Positions 34,760 through 45,916 of a DNA stretch of 64,000 nt are shown here, piece after piece. Each line of letters begins with the position of its first letter. The first letter of the stretch is position 1. The notes under the pieces were generated by a model. The model did no database searches and was not told the DNA's origin. It saw only the letters and a program-made list of their open reading frames with translations. The position numbers were made by a program, and so were the translations under genes. The stretch covers positions 1-64,000 of the forward strand of contig JAIQDT010000194.1 in assembly GCA_021521415.1 (NCBI GenBank), given 5' to 3'. Source of the DNA: Bidens hawaiensis. Its lineage: Eukaryota > Streptophyta > Magnoliopsida > Asterales > Asteraceae.

Positions 34760-35170
34760 TGTTGGTGCATAATGTCAGTAGTTCAGTGTCTAGTGTCTGT
34801 AATTGCGTTTGTAATATTTTATGTTTTGTATAAGCGAAGTTGCTAACAAGTTCGCTGATATGGGCGAACTTGTTAGACAAGCGAAGTTAGTGACAACTTC
34901 GCTTGAACATGCCAGGCGAAGTTGTCGTGATTATATAAGCCATCTGTTATGGCTTATTAATCATTAATTCAGTTTTACAGTTTTCGTGTATTCGAGTCAG
35001 AGAGAGTCTGTAATCAAGTGATCTTCGTATCACGTGTTTAAGGTTGGTATACAACGTGTTTGATTATCGTGTGTTAATCGTATTGTTTTCTATACTCGTA
35101 ACGTCTTACGTAGGGATTCCGCACCTGCGTAGTACGTGATATCTCGTGTAGATCCGGCTGGGAACCTACA
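34760..35170 (+). repeat. 3' LTR of the Sirevirus
   Basis: A 411-bp repeat ending GGAACCTACA, followed by the target duplication ATTCG. Three differences from the 5' LTR were seen, each a transition. Confidence 0.97.
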
Positions 35171-35660
35171 ATTCGTGCTGATGTGTGTTTTTAGTAAAAG
35201 TGTATGATAACATGCATAAGTCTAAATCAACTATGTGTAAAGCCTTTTATAACATGGATAATAAACCTATTTTAAGGTGTTTGAAGACATCAAAGTAAGT
35301 GTCATGTTTAGAGAATAAAGTTTTTAACTATTTTGTTGTAAATCAAGTCTTTATTATTTGAATAATCAAGTCTTATAAAATGTTTTGAATTTTGTTATGT
35401 GTTATCAAATCTAACTATTTTAGGTATGTATCCAATCCCATGAACTTATGTCTTTGTTGGAATTGGTGCTGATGTGTGATTTTAGAAAAAGTGTTTGAAA
35501 GCATGAATAGGTCTCATCAAGTATATGTCAACCCTTTTTATAACATGAATAATAAATCTATTCCAAGGTATTTGAAGAAATCAAAGAAAGTGCCATGTTT
35601 AGAGAATAAACTTTTTAACTATTTTGGTGTAAAGTCTTAATCTACTATTTGACTATGTAC
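35171..35660. repeat. Internal Helitron repeats, right block
   Basis: Continuation of the repeat unit cut by the Sirevirus (GTGCTGATGTGTG...GAAGACATCAAAGTAAGTGTCATG, to about 35325) and a further copy at about 35420-35640, belonging to the same family as 21280-22986. Confidence 0.7.
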
Positions 35661-35762
35661 ATGTCTCAATAAACAATTTGACCACAAGCATTTCTAACAT
35701 GCATTTAAATGTTTAAAAAGTATCATGTATAAAGAGTTTAAAAAGTATTTGATGCATAGTTG

Positions 35763-35764
<2 letters not shown>

Positions 35765-35836
<72 letters not shown>
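35765..35836. repeat. (AT)n microsatellite
   Basis: About 72 bp of AT repeat inside the Helitron. Confidence 0.95.
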
Positions 35837-35842
<6 letters not shown>

Positions 35843-36207
35843 GTATGTTTTAAAAAGTTTCATTTAAATTTTTTAATTTGGAAGTGGTATATAGAAGATT
35901 TGATACCTTGAGTATACATAATATCCAAGTGCCTACAAACATAAATATTTAGATGTTTAATATGAGATTTGCAATTATAATAATTCAAACCAGTTATAGA
36001 ATTATCATCATATCAGTATAGCAGCCCTCGTTGTTTCGCGATTGTTGTATATTTGGTTACACTATTTGTACTTTATTTTCTTCTATACCAAGCTTGTTGA
36101 CCATGAAGTCCGTAGTTTGCATTTGAAGAAAAGATATTAAATTATTAAAAATGTTACATTTTAATAAAAATAGTGTAATCAGTTAAGAAGGAAATTAATA
36201 ATCTTAC

Positions 36208-37390
36208 CGCTTTCGTTAAGGGCGAGTATTTGAAAGACTGTTGACAACACATATCTGGTAATAAATATAAATTTGATTATATTAGTATTTTGAGATTTGA
36301 GATTTTGATATGCAAAAAACATAATTAAAAGATGTTATACCTTATTGACAATTTGCTTATCATCCATAGTTAGTGGTAATCCAGGTCGGACAATAAGTTC
36401 AGTCAAAACTCCCTCGTTTGCATTTGTCACATATCATTTGTCAAAATGTATGAAATTAATAAAAACTTAAACATGTTGATTCAAAAGAGTCTAATCAGTT
36501 AAAATAAAATAAGATTAGATTTTTTGAAAAGTCGTACCTTTAAATGAACGGTTAATTGTGACGGAATGCAACAGAATGTGTTGGTAATTTTATAGCATAA
36601 CGCTTGTATCGCTGAAATAAAAACAGATTTGAATGAATTAACCACGGACATATGCATTAATAAAAACATATTTGAATTAAAAGAAAAAAATATCCAAACC
36701 TGAATAACAAACAGTAGATTTGTTAATCCTAGTCAGATCTTCAATTGCTTCAAATCCAAAAATCAAAATGTCCAAAAGAAAACTTAAAAGTAAACAAATG
36801 AAGGTAATCTAATAATTTAACAAAAATTGAATTATAACAAAAAAATATCCAAACCTGAAGAATAAACGGGAAACTTTTGGATCATAGTCATATATGTAAT
36901 TGCTTCAAATACACAAATGAAAATTTTCCAAATTAAAAGCTAAAAGTAAACAAAATAAGATAATATAATAATTTCAAAGACATTGAATTAAAACAATTAA
37001 AGATCCAAACCTGAAGAATAAACGGAAGACTTTTGGATCATAGTCATATATGTAATTGCTTCAAATTCAAAAATGAAAATTGTCCAAATTCAAACCTAAA
37101 AGTAAACAAAATAACATAATCTAATAATTTTAAAGACATTGAATTAAAACACATAAAGATCCAAACCTGAAGAAGAAACTGTAGATCTGTTAAACCTAGT
37201 AAGATCTTTACTTGCTTCGAATGCACATTAACCTAAAAAAATAAAAATCGTCATGAAATAACACCAAATGAAGTACATTCAAAGGAAAATATATTCATAC
37301 CTGAAGATTGACAGACAGATCTTTGGTTGATTTGACTCACAATCTGATTATTGTGAGTAGGAGAACCATCAACCGGATCAGAAGATTAAG
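36208..37390 (-). pseudogene. Exon-like segments carried in the 5' half of the Helitron
   Basis: On the minus strand several short open segments are bounded by AG and GT. They include about 37301-37390 (ending SQINQRSVCQSSG), four repeats near 37167-37214, 37013-37065, 36857-36910 and 36703-36755, then 36538-36611 (AIQALCYKITNTFCCIPSQL), about 36341-36430 (LIVRPGLPLTMDDKQIVNK) and 36208-36254 (YVLSTVFQILALNESG). Together they look like a multi-exon gene fragment, but no known family was recognised. It could be a captured host gene fragment or remains of a Helitron accessory gene. Reading frames across junctions were not proven. Confidence 0.35.
36690..37240. repeat. Tandem array of about 155-bp units, four copies
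   Basis: Units share ATCCAAACCTGAAGAATAAAC...TTTTGGATCATAGTCATATATGTAATTGCTTCAAA and AAAGTAAACAAAATAA...TAATAATTT, starting near 36695, 36847, 37004 and 37157. The two middle copies are closest to each other. Confidence 0.8.
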
Positions 37391-37686
37391 AGAATGCACA
37401 TATAAAATTTTTGAGAAGAATCCAGATTATTAGATTAAGAGAAATCTAGATTTGAGAATAATAAGAAATAAGAAGAGAATGATATGGAGAAAAAGAGAGA
37501 AAAGAAGAAGAGAAGAGGCAAAGTGAAAGAAAGAGGCGGATATATGTGATGATATGTTTTTAGGGTTTCTGCAATGAACAGGTTTTTTTAATAATAAACC
37601 GGTTTTTTAAGGTGCATTGTAAGGTTGACACATCAGCATGGTTGCTTGTATGAGTGACACATCAGCACTTTAAATGTGTGTGTGTG

Positions 37687-37766
37687 GGGGGGGGGGGAGT
37701 GTCCAAATTGTTCTTCCTTTATTATATAGTAAGATATGTGTGTGTGTGAGGAGAGGGGGGGGGGGG
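37687..37766. repeat. (GT)n-(G)n tracts on both sides of the Helitron 5' end
   Basis: A TGTG run followed by about 13 G occurs inside the terminus (about 37676-37698), and a second TGTG run with GAGGAGAG and about 12 G lies outside it (about 37736-37766). Confidence 0.8.
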
Positions 37767-38077
37767 TAGTGTAAGCTTATAATAAGTTTAGTGAAATTGT
37801 AGGGCTAATATTATAAATTCTTTTATCAGTATGATAGATAACTTTCAAAAACATGAATAACTTGTATGTATATGAAGCTTCAACACTTGCAAAAAATTGA
37901 ATAGTAAATCCCATACACATACAAAGTTGCTAATTAATATATAGTTAATATGCATGGGTAAATGGATTACGTGGACCACGATGTTCCGAATATAATGCAT
38001 GAATATTTTATAAAAACAACCATTGGTCTAGGTTACCATGTATAATGATGGATTCATGAAACTTGTCCACTTGAAAC

Positions 38078-39040
38078 TAGTGACGAATCTAGAAAAATTT
38101 TTCATAGAGGTCGAAAATTTTTTAGGTCGGTATTAATTTATATATATAATTATTTATGTTTGGTTCTGCAGTTCGGATCCGGTATATACTTTTTTATTGG
38201 TCCAGTTTGATCATCTCGGTCGGTTCGAGTCGGGTAACATAAAAATGATAACCAAACAAAAAAATATATTTAAAGTTGTTCTCTACTTTAACATTCATAA
38301 GTAAGTCTTTCTCAATGTAACAAATACGATTACTGCTTAAATTTTCATCACCCCGTCCAATTACGCAAATAAAACTTCATGTACTTCATTGCCGAAAAGC
38401 GTATTTCAACGCTCGTGATTGCAATGGATAATACGATAAATAAATTTAATAAACGATACACCAATGCAAATGAATGATGTTTCTTTGTTTGAACCATCAA
38501 TTAAACAAGACTTGGTAAACCATTCAAATGTTTAAATCGTTTATTTCCTTTCAAATTATCAATGTATGTCGCGAGTTCAATTGGGATTTTTCTTTCATCA
38601 CTTTCATTAAAATTGTATGGGTACATCTCGACTAATCGTATTTTTTTTAATTGATGTAAAGGATTGAAGGGTCGAAGGTGAGTTGTGGGGTTTATCGCTT
38701 CAAACATCAAACAAAATAGAATTTGATTGGGTTTGGGCTAAAAATTAGGTAGGGTTTTGGGCTTGAAAATTCGGTCGAGTATTGGATTATTGGAATTAAA
38801 TATTGGAACGTATGTAGCTAAAATTTAAAATGAAAAATTGTTTATATAATTATATATATGTAAAATTTTCATTTTATTTGGGTTGGTCTCAAATTTTCAT
38901 GGGGTCGTCTTGAAATTCAACATGGGTCGATGGCAAATTCTACAGGAGACGGTAGGGAATTTTACAATATATTAACACTAAAAATAATTTTTTTCACAGG
39001 AGCCGGCAAACCCCCTCACTTATGAGTAGATCTGCCAATG
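38078..39040 (-). mobile_element. 963-bp deleted hAT element
   Basis: Exact 8-bp duplication CTTGAAAC on both sides (38070-38077, 39041-39048). The ends TAGTGACGAATCTAG and (reverse complement of the right end) CATTGGCAGATCTAC are diverged inverted repeats of the CAGTGGCGGATCTA type. The interior keeps a decayed transposase C-terminus on the minus strand. Confidence 0.8.
38240..38710 (-). pseudogene. hAT transposase C-terminal dimerisation region (pseudogene)
   Basis: The minus strand encodes KIPIELATYIDNLKGNKRFK, then, past a stop near 38500, LMVQTKKHHSFALVYRLLN and a degraded SVE-RFSAMKYMK block. This is the hAT dimerisation region of the plant TTF/zinc-finger MYM-type transposase group. 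Several stops follow. The N-terminal and catalytic parts are missing from this deletion derivative. Confidence 0.75.
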
Positions 39041-40777
39041 CTTGAAACAAATAATATATTAAAAAATATTTTCATGTTACTCGAGTTAAAAATAAAATGT
39101 TTGGTTTTATAGTATCAAAAGGAGGTTTAGAGTGTTTTAAAAAATGAGCAAACTTGATTAACAAGTCAACAATTGTGTATTATGTGATTACAATTACGCC
39201 ACCGTCAGAATTCAATAAGCAACATATCGATCAAATACAAACAGAAAAAATGTGATCATGCGAAGTGAAGAAAAACTTAAAACCCGCGATGCAATGTGCT
39301 AAATATAGAGATCGACCATGAAGCTTTACAAATCTAACTGATTCAGTTGGCGAATCAAATTTGATGCCAAATTGATGATCAAGTTAAGGCTGCAAATTAG
39401 ACATGAAGGTTCTCAGATTGATTAATTGACTCTCCTTCAAAATCGCAAATCTTAATTGGGATGACTTGAAGCTTTTGAACGGTGAATTGAAGCTTGCAAA
39501 TTATATTTGATTGTTCACTTCAGCCTTGTGAATTGGTTTTGCCAATTAATTTGTGGTCACTGAGTGATTTTGAACTATTGTGATTTTAAAGCAGGCTATC
39601 GTGCGAGAAATAAGGAGTAATTACTCTAGTATATAATTATATCTAGTAGAGTAATTATATAATTGTGTAATTGTATATTTTTAGCATAGTTACTTTTATA
39701 ACTAGAATTGTTATTTTTATAACTAGATTAGTTATTCTTATGCATAGTGTAATTATATTATAACTAGAGTACTAATCACCGATTTATAACTAGTATAATT
39801 AAGATAATTACTATAGTTATATAAAGTTGACGATATTTACTCTACTTATGGCATAAAATTACTCTAGTTATACTGTACTAAAAGAACTAGTTACATAATC
39901 ACTGTAATTGTGAATATAATTACTCTACTTGATAGAAAACGAAAAATTAAAATGAAACATTATTGAACGATGATACGAATAAATTACTCAACTAAACTAT
40001 GGTACGATTTAATTACTCAATTACTCGATAATAGTTACATATTTAATCTACTTGTATATATAGTTACTATATTTAATAGAAAATAAAATGAAACATTACT
40101 GAGCATTGATACAATTGAGTAAATTTACTCAACTGATTTGATACGCTCTATTAATTTACTCAACTGATATAATACAACTGAAATTAATTTCCTTGTCGTT
40201 AATTGATCGTGCTTTTGTTTCAATTGGTCGCATCTGGTTTTCTGTTATCGACGTCGACGACTTATTTAACTCACGCGATTCGGATTCAGAAATTGATACC
40301 AATCACTGCGATTTTGAATTCAATTACGAATTTGATTAAAGATTTGGCTTAGGGTAGATTTTTCAATATGTTTTTCATAACCATATTCTGTAAGCAAGGT
40401 CAATGCGAACAATATTATGAATTCAACAAGATTTAGATGAAACTGGAATCAAATCAAAGACTGGATGCAAATTAATGAAGTGTATATGGGTTCAATACAA
40501 CGAATTTGAAGATGTTTCTTCTGTTAGTTTTTTTTTTGCTTGAGGTTTTGAAAAAATATTACGATTTGAGGATGACGCGAGTGATTTATGAATAATCACA
40601 TATTTTCCACCACCATTTTCTTTAGTTCGTAAAGTTCTCATAATTTTTTAGTTTGTACGTACAGTAGTGCGCGCGCGCATATATATATATATATATATAT
40701 ATAATAAGCGTTGGAATTAACGGTGACATATGGCATTACCGCGACATCTGATTTGTCACCACTAATACCAGGTGTCG
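39041..40777. other. AT-rich intergenic DNA, no gene seen
   Basis: No coding features. A stretch at about 39610-40150 is rich in degenerate TAATTACTC / GAGTAATTA words. A short (CG)n/(AT)n tract lies at 40668-40702. Confidence 0.5.
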
Positions 40778-40782
40778 CCGCT

Positions 40783-41537
40783 TGTTTTGGATAAAAATCA
40801 GCTAAGGATCAAGTATCCAAATCTGTAAAGTGAGGTATAGTGCTATGTTGATAATAACGAATATGTAATCGAAATCTTGATGTACACAATGATTTGATCA
40901 CGAGGGAAAAAGCCCTTGAATACGATAATCTTACTTCGGTCAAAACTTAACAAGGTAATCTTTGGTCGAATCACTTCAGTCAAGGATTAACGAGGTACCC
41001 TTTGGTCTGATAGTACGTGATTATAGTAATCTCCGGCACAAAAAACCCCCGGACGGTGAAAACTATCACCGTCAAGTTTATTAATTAAATAAAGGGTGTT
41101 ACAATTGGTGGAGATTATGATCAGTGATACAATATTATCTAAGTGTGTGTGTATTGCTAGCCTTGCTTGTCCTTGGATGATTATGAACGTGTACTATATA
41201 TAGGTAGTGTGCCCTAACTGATCATAACTCAATTTAAATAGGAAAAGAATAACAAATATCCTAATTTTAGCCTAGAATCAAGTCTTTCCATAATTATAAC
41301 TCTTTCCTTCATTATCCACGCGGTATATTAATTTGATTGCGAGATTATAGCTTTGACTTGGTCATTTAGCCGTTATACCTGCCATAAATATCAAGATAAC
41401 AAAGGAAAATTGTTAATAAATAATAGGTACTGAGGATCATTGATCCTCACAGGATCTGCAACATATTCTAAGGATAATTGATCCATATTTTATGCCAGGA
41501 TAACATATCCACACTGTCAAATTTCCGTGTACTAACA
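40783..41537 (-). repeat. Solo-type LTR (LTR-a) of the gypsy family
   Basis: A 755-bp LTR (plus strand TGTTTTGGATAAAAATC to CGTGTACTAACA) flanked on both sides by CCGCT (40778-40782 and 41538-41542), exactly as a solo LTR with its target duplication. It differs from LTR-c (50663-51417) at about 10 positions. Minus-strand orientation matches the neighbouring full element. Confidence 0.92.
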
Positions 41538-42794
41538 CCGCTAATGACCAGTGAATGAACATACAGCAACATTTCCATCCTAAAGAATTTTGCTTTGTAT
41601 CTCTTTCTCTCTCAAAGAATTAGCACTCTCTCCCTTCACCGCCACCAGATTAAGTACCTTGAGCCGTTCGTTGCCGGTTTGAGCCATTGGAACACCTCCA
41701 GCCTTTCTCTGCCGTTTGAAGCGTCCAAACACTTTCTATAAGTGGACAGTGTCTCGGCCATCTTCGTTTCCAAAATATTTTTGTAATCTCCACGGGTTAC
41801 TTATTGTTCGTTTATCTCAGCTTGTTATATATACAAAATCAAACATGTTATACGTATTTTTATGCATCATGTTTTAAATTAAATAAGTTATACGTCGTGT
41901 TTTAGCCAATTCTATGTAAGCTATGCACAAAATTTTGGAGCGTGCGGTCTACTGGAAGCAACCTCTTTATCTTTAGGGATATAGGTAGGGTTTGCCTACA
42001 TTCCATCCACCCAGAGCCTACTGGTGGTTTTGGCTATTTGTGAGATTTATTGGGTATGGTTATTGTTGTATTTGTTTAAAATCAAGTAAAGATGCTAATA
42101 TCTACTTAGATTTTGTGATTGTATGAAGATTAGGTCATAGATAGTATAAATCATAGTTTCATGATTACTTATTGAGTTGTTTATCCTAATTTCCGATCAA
42201 TCAGATTATTACTTTTTATATCCTATTCTGTACAATGTTTGTGTGTTAAATTGGTATATTTGGGTTTTAAAGTTATTAGATTAGTAAGTATGTTAAATTG
42301 TTTTGAAGTGCAGTTTTGGTTTGAGAAACTAGAATGTTTTAGGTGTGTCAATTTCGTAGGTATGCTTAAATTTCAAATATGTTTAATTATTAGATATTGA
42401 AGGTTTCTATTTGGTAAATTATTAAGCGATGTCCCGTTTAATTTTATTTTCATAGTAATTTCTTCGTGTTGTGCATTATAGACTTTCATAGGTTGTCTTC
42501 ATTTTAATCATCATGAGCATAGAAATTCCCATCTGAAATTGATTTAGAAATTAATTTTGGATTATCTTCGTTTTATAACCACTTTTTAAATGTTTTATTT
42601 CATTTAGGATATGAATCTTTATTACATGATTGTTTGTTGAGAGAAGTACTAATTGTGTTCCTATGGTTTATGGAAGAGGCACTTTGAGTCCCTTAAACTT
42701 GATAGAACCGACTGAGTTCCTTGGTGGTGTTTGGTAGAAGGAATTGAGGGGTGAGAAATGGAATTGGAAAGAATTCTCTTGTTTGTTTCTGAAA
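41538..42794. repeat. Flanking segment A, duplicated at 51418-52690
   Basis: About 1.26 kb nearly identical to 51418-52690. It has a 14-bp deletion relative to the other copy (near 41712), a SINE fragment and, at its end, about 70 bp of the left terminus of the Harbinger element found complete at 52616. It stops at 42794, where gypsy sequence begins after about 3 filler bases. Confidence 0.92.
41940..42075 (+). repeat. Au-like SINE 3' part (copy in segment A)
   Basis: GCGTGCGGTCTACTGGAAGCAACCTCTTTATCTTTAGGGATATAGGTAGGGTTTGCCTACATTCC...GATTTATTGGGTATGGTTATTGTTGTA matches the body and TTG-type tail of plant Au SINEs. The tRNA-like head is not clear. Confidence 0.6.
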
Positions 42795-42797
42795 TTG

Positions 42798-43140
42798 TTC
42801 TGGTTGGTTTTGTTCTGCTGCTCCATGTATGCCTTAACCTGTGAAAACATAGCAGAAACATCATTGTTAGAGTTAACCACCGAAGTGGCAGTAGTGTTCT
42901 TTGAGCTCTGGAAGACTGGAATTTGTGTCTTGTTTACAGTAGCAGTAGCCCTCGGTGCTCCCGTGATTGGAGGAGGCATCGGCGGCAAAGTCCTTGATGA
43001 GAGAGGAACCCAAGATGGCATGGTTGATGAAACAGAGGTTGATTGAGAGGTCATTGATGGTGATATGGGTATGAAAAGTTGAATATTGATAAGGTATTTT
43101 CTGGATTATAGCACCAATCACCCCACGGTGGGCGCCAAAT
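42798..43140 (-). repeat. Truncated 5' internal part of a second gypsy copy (primer site and gag start)
   Basis: 343 bp matching 50321-50662, ending at the primer-site-like TGGCGCCCACCGTGGGG next to the LTR. It encodes the gag start MTSQSTSVSSTMPSW (ATG at 43054) in an unbroken frame up to the truncation. In effect it is the beginning of another element that shares LTR-b. Confidence 0.9.
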
Positions 43141-43895
43141 TGTTTTGGATAAAAATCAGCTAAGGATAAAGTATCCAAATCTGTAAAGTAAGGTATAGTG
43201 CTATGTTGATAATAACGAATATGTAATCGAAATCTTGATGTACACAATGATTTGATCACGAGGGAAAAAGCCCTTGAATACGATAATCTTACTTCGGTCA
43301 AAACTTAACAAGGTAATCTTTGGTCGAATCACTTCGGTCAAGGATTAACGAGGTACCCTTTGGTCTGATAGTACGTGATTATAGTAATCTCCGGCACAAA
43401 AAACCCCCGGACGGTGAAAACTATCACCGTCAAGTTTATTAATCGAATAAAGGGTGTTACAATTGGTGGAGATTATGATCAGTGATACAATATTATCTAA
43501 GTGTGTGTGTATTGCTAGCCTTGCTTGTCCTTGGATGATTATGAACGTGTACTATATATAGGTAGTGTGCCATAACTGATCATAACTCAATTTAAATAGA
43601 AAAAGAATAACAAATATCCTAATTTTAGCCTAGAATCAAGTCTTTCCATAATTATAGCTCTTTCCTTCATTATCCACGCGGTATATTAATTTGATTGCGA
43701 GATTATAGCTTTGACTTGGTCATTTAGCCGTTATACCTGCCATAAATATCAAGATAACAAAGGAAAATTTTTAATAAATAATAGGTACTGAGGATCATTG
43801 ATCCTGACAGGATCTGCAACATATTCTAAGGATAATTGATCCATATTATATGCCAGGATAACATATCCACAGTGTCAAATTTCCGTGTACTAACA
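43141..43895 (-). repeat. LTR-b (3' LTR of the full gypsy copy)
   Basis: 755 bp, plus strand TGTTTTGG to ACTAACA. On its right, ATTTCCCCTAAAA gives the minus-strand purine tract. On its left lies a 5' internal fragment rather than host DNA. Confidence 0.95.
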
Positions 43896-44136
43896 ATTTC
43901 CCCTAAAATGGCGGTTGTGATAAGATCACAACTGTCATTTTGCCTTTGAAATCAAACTTCCTGCAAAACAGATGAGATTTGACAAACTGGGTAGAATTGT
44001 CATATATCAATGGATTTTCCTTGGGAACTTCCCTTCCGGCTGTATATTTAACACCATTAAGTTACCATACATGTTGATCCTTCTGTGATCCTTGTAATTG
44101 AACTTAGGATACCTGATGCAAATAACTTATGATATT

Positions 44137-44315
44137 AACTGGGATTAAACCCAACAAACTGGGGACAAGCCCGTGCAACTGGGGACAAGCCCGTGTAACT
44201 GGGGACAAGCCCAAACTGGGGACAAGCCCAAAAACTGGGGACAAGCCCAAACTGGGGACTGGCCCAAAGATACGGATGTTAACTGGGGACTCGCGCAAAC
44301 CGGGATTTAGCCCAA
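44137..44315. repeat. Minisatellite with AACTGGGGACAAGCCC units
   Basis: About nine 16-21-bp units of the form AACTGGGGACAAGCCC with small variations, lying between the gypsy integrase end and the polypurine tract. ORFs across it are repeat artefacts. Confidence 0.9.
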
Positions 44316-44669
44316 ACGTGAGATAACGTGAAAAGGTTATAAACCGATGGTATGGTACGTCTACCATAAATCGTAGGGTCCTTCATATAGCCAAAACAAT
44401 GAAATTGTGTCAGCCACTAAACGTGTACTGGTCCCGCTTCCTCGGACTATACGTTGGATAGCGTGCGCTCCAGGCGAGAGTGTAGAATCTCTAATTTATA
44501 AGAAAGGTGAAAACCTTTAAACCTTAGAGGATATGACCATCGGGGGTCATATCCAATCGTGGGCTAGGCCAAGGGAAATAGTAAAGTACCTTAAATGTAA
44601 ATGAGAGGTGGCCAACCTCTTAGACATTGAACTTCTTATTGAAATCAATTTTGGGATCCTTGATCCTTC

Positions 44670-45916
44670 TGAGGATACTTGATCCTGATTAGAAAAAGTA
44701 TTTCTTGAGATGAATAACATTCCATGCTCTAGGTAACCTGTTGCCTTCCATAGTCAGCAGGTGATATGCCCCCTTTCCGGCTTCTGACTCGATCAAGTAG
44801 GGGCCTTCCACTTAGGTGCTAGCTTTCCATCCGCTAGACTGGTTGTATTTTGGAAGGCTTTCATCAAAACTAGATCTCTTTGAAATCTTCGAATCCTGAT
44901 ATTCTTGTTGTATGCCCCAGCTACCCTTTGATGATATGCTGCCATTCTGATCTTAGCTAGGTCTCTGAGCTCATTAACAGTATCCAGATCTTGGAGAAGG
45001 ATTTCGTTGTTGGCTTGAAGATCACGGATGCTAGTTCTGTCAGTAGGAACCCCCATCTCCGTAGGGATTACAGCTTCTGAGCCAAACACCAATGAGAAGG
45101 GTGTTTGACCTGTTGCATTCTTTGGTGTGGTTCTATCAGCCCAAAGAATATATGGTAGCTCTTCAGACCACTTGCCTTTCTTGGATCCTAGTTTCTTCTT
45201 CAAGTTATTGATAATAATCTTGTTACTTGATTCTGCTTGACCATTAGCTTGAGGATGAATTGGTGTGGAGGTAATCATCTTAATGCCCCAACTGTCAAAA
45301 AAGTTAGTGGTTCTTTTCCCGATAAACTGGGAACCATTGTCAGAAATAATTTCTGAAGGGATACCAAATCTAGTAATAATGTTTCTTTTAATGAAGGATA
45401 TCACCTCTTTTTCGCGGACTTGAACAAAAGCTTCTGCTTCTATCCACTTTGAAAAGTAATCAGTCATTGCAAGCATGAATACTTTTCCTCCTGGCGCTTT
45501 AGGTAGCTTACCACGATATCCATGCCCCACTTCATGAAAGGCCATGATGAGGATATAGGATACATAGGCTCTGCTGGCTGATGCAGGATATTGCCATGTC
45601 TTTGACATGAATCACACTTCTTTAAGTACTCCATGGCGTCTCTCTTTATGGTAGGCCAGAAGTATCCTGTTCTAAGAATCCTAGAGAATAGGGCTCTACC
45701 TCCAGTATGATTACCGCAATCTCCTTCGTGAAAGTCTTTGAGCACCTCTTGAATTTCAGGATCTTCGATACATCTCAAGTATGGACCTGCAAGAGATTTC
45801 CTATACAGAATATTGTTTAATAAAATGTATTGTGATACCTTAAGTTTGAAGGACTTAGGTTTCTCTGTGGCTGGAATCTCTCCATTTTGAATGAACTTCT
45901 TGATCGGAGGATCCAA
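44670..45916 (-). pseudogene. Gypsy integrase (degenerate)
   Basis: The zinc-binding part shows HEGDCGNHTGGR...CDSCQRHGN (about 45600-45730). The core shows LAMTDYFSKWIEAEAF, EIISDNGSQF and a terminal glutamate in NGQAESSNK. After a frame change near 45480 the core runs to about 44793. Beyond a stop there, GAYHLLTMEGNRLPRAWNVIHLKKYF (about 44670-44780) is the usual C-terminal tail. Catalytic D, D, E are all visible, but the frame break separates the zinc site from the core. Confidence 0.88.

Larger units (their letters stand above)
22987..35170 (+). mobile_element. Complete Sirevirus (Ty1/copia) with an extra third ORF
   Basis: A 12,184-bp element with 411-bp LTRs (22987-23397, 34760-35170) starting TGTTGGTGCATAATG and ending GGAACCTACA. 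An exact 5-bp target duplication ATTCG (22982-22986, 35171-35175) flanks it. The LTRs differ at about 3 bases (roughly 0.7%), so insertion was recent. The primer site ATTGGTATCAGAGCG follows the 5' LTR and the purine tract CAAGGGGGAGTC precedes the 3' LTR. Order: leader, gag with two zinc knuckles, pol, 2-kb spacer, then a long third ORF. This layout, with an added ORF between pol and the 3' LTR, is typical of Sireviruses. It sits inside a Helitron. Several stops and one frameshift make this copy defective. Confidence 0.95.
20340..37734 (-). mobile_element. Helitron with both termini, interrupted by a Sirevirus
   Basis: On the minus strand the 5' end is TCTTACTATATAATAAAGG (37734 downward). 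The 3' end is a 9-bp-stem hairpin (GCCCGTGTG-loop-CACACGGGC, 20351-20369) followed by ATATAGC and the terminal CTAG at 20340. Flanking bases are A before the TC and T after CTAG, the A/T target expected of Helitrons. Inside are a helicase relic, long internal repeats and exon-like segments. A complete 12.2-kb LTR retrotransposon occupies 22987-35170, so the Helitron itself is about 5.2 kb. No Rep (HUH nickase) domain was recognised, so it is non-autonomous now. Confidence 0.8.

Noticed and set aside
36690..37240. CRISPR-like regularly spaced repeats
   Set aside because: The 155-bp tandem units are far too long, have no unique spacers, and lie in a plant Helitron.
44104..44367. Repetitive ORFs on both strands across the minisatellite
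   Set aside because: Open frames arise from the tandem repeat unit and lack other support.
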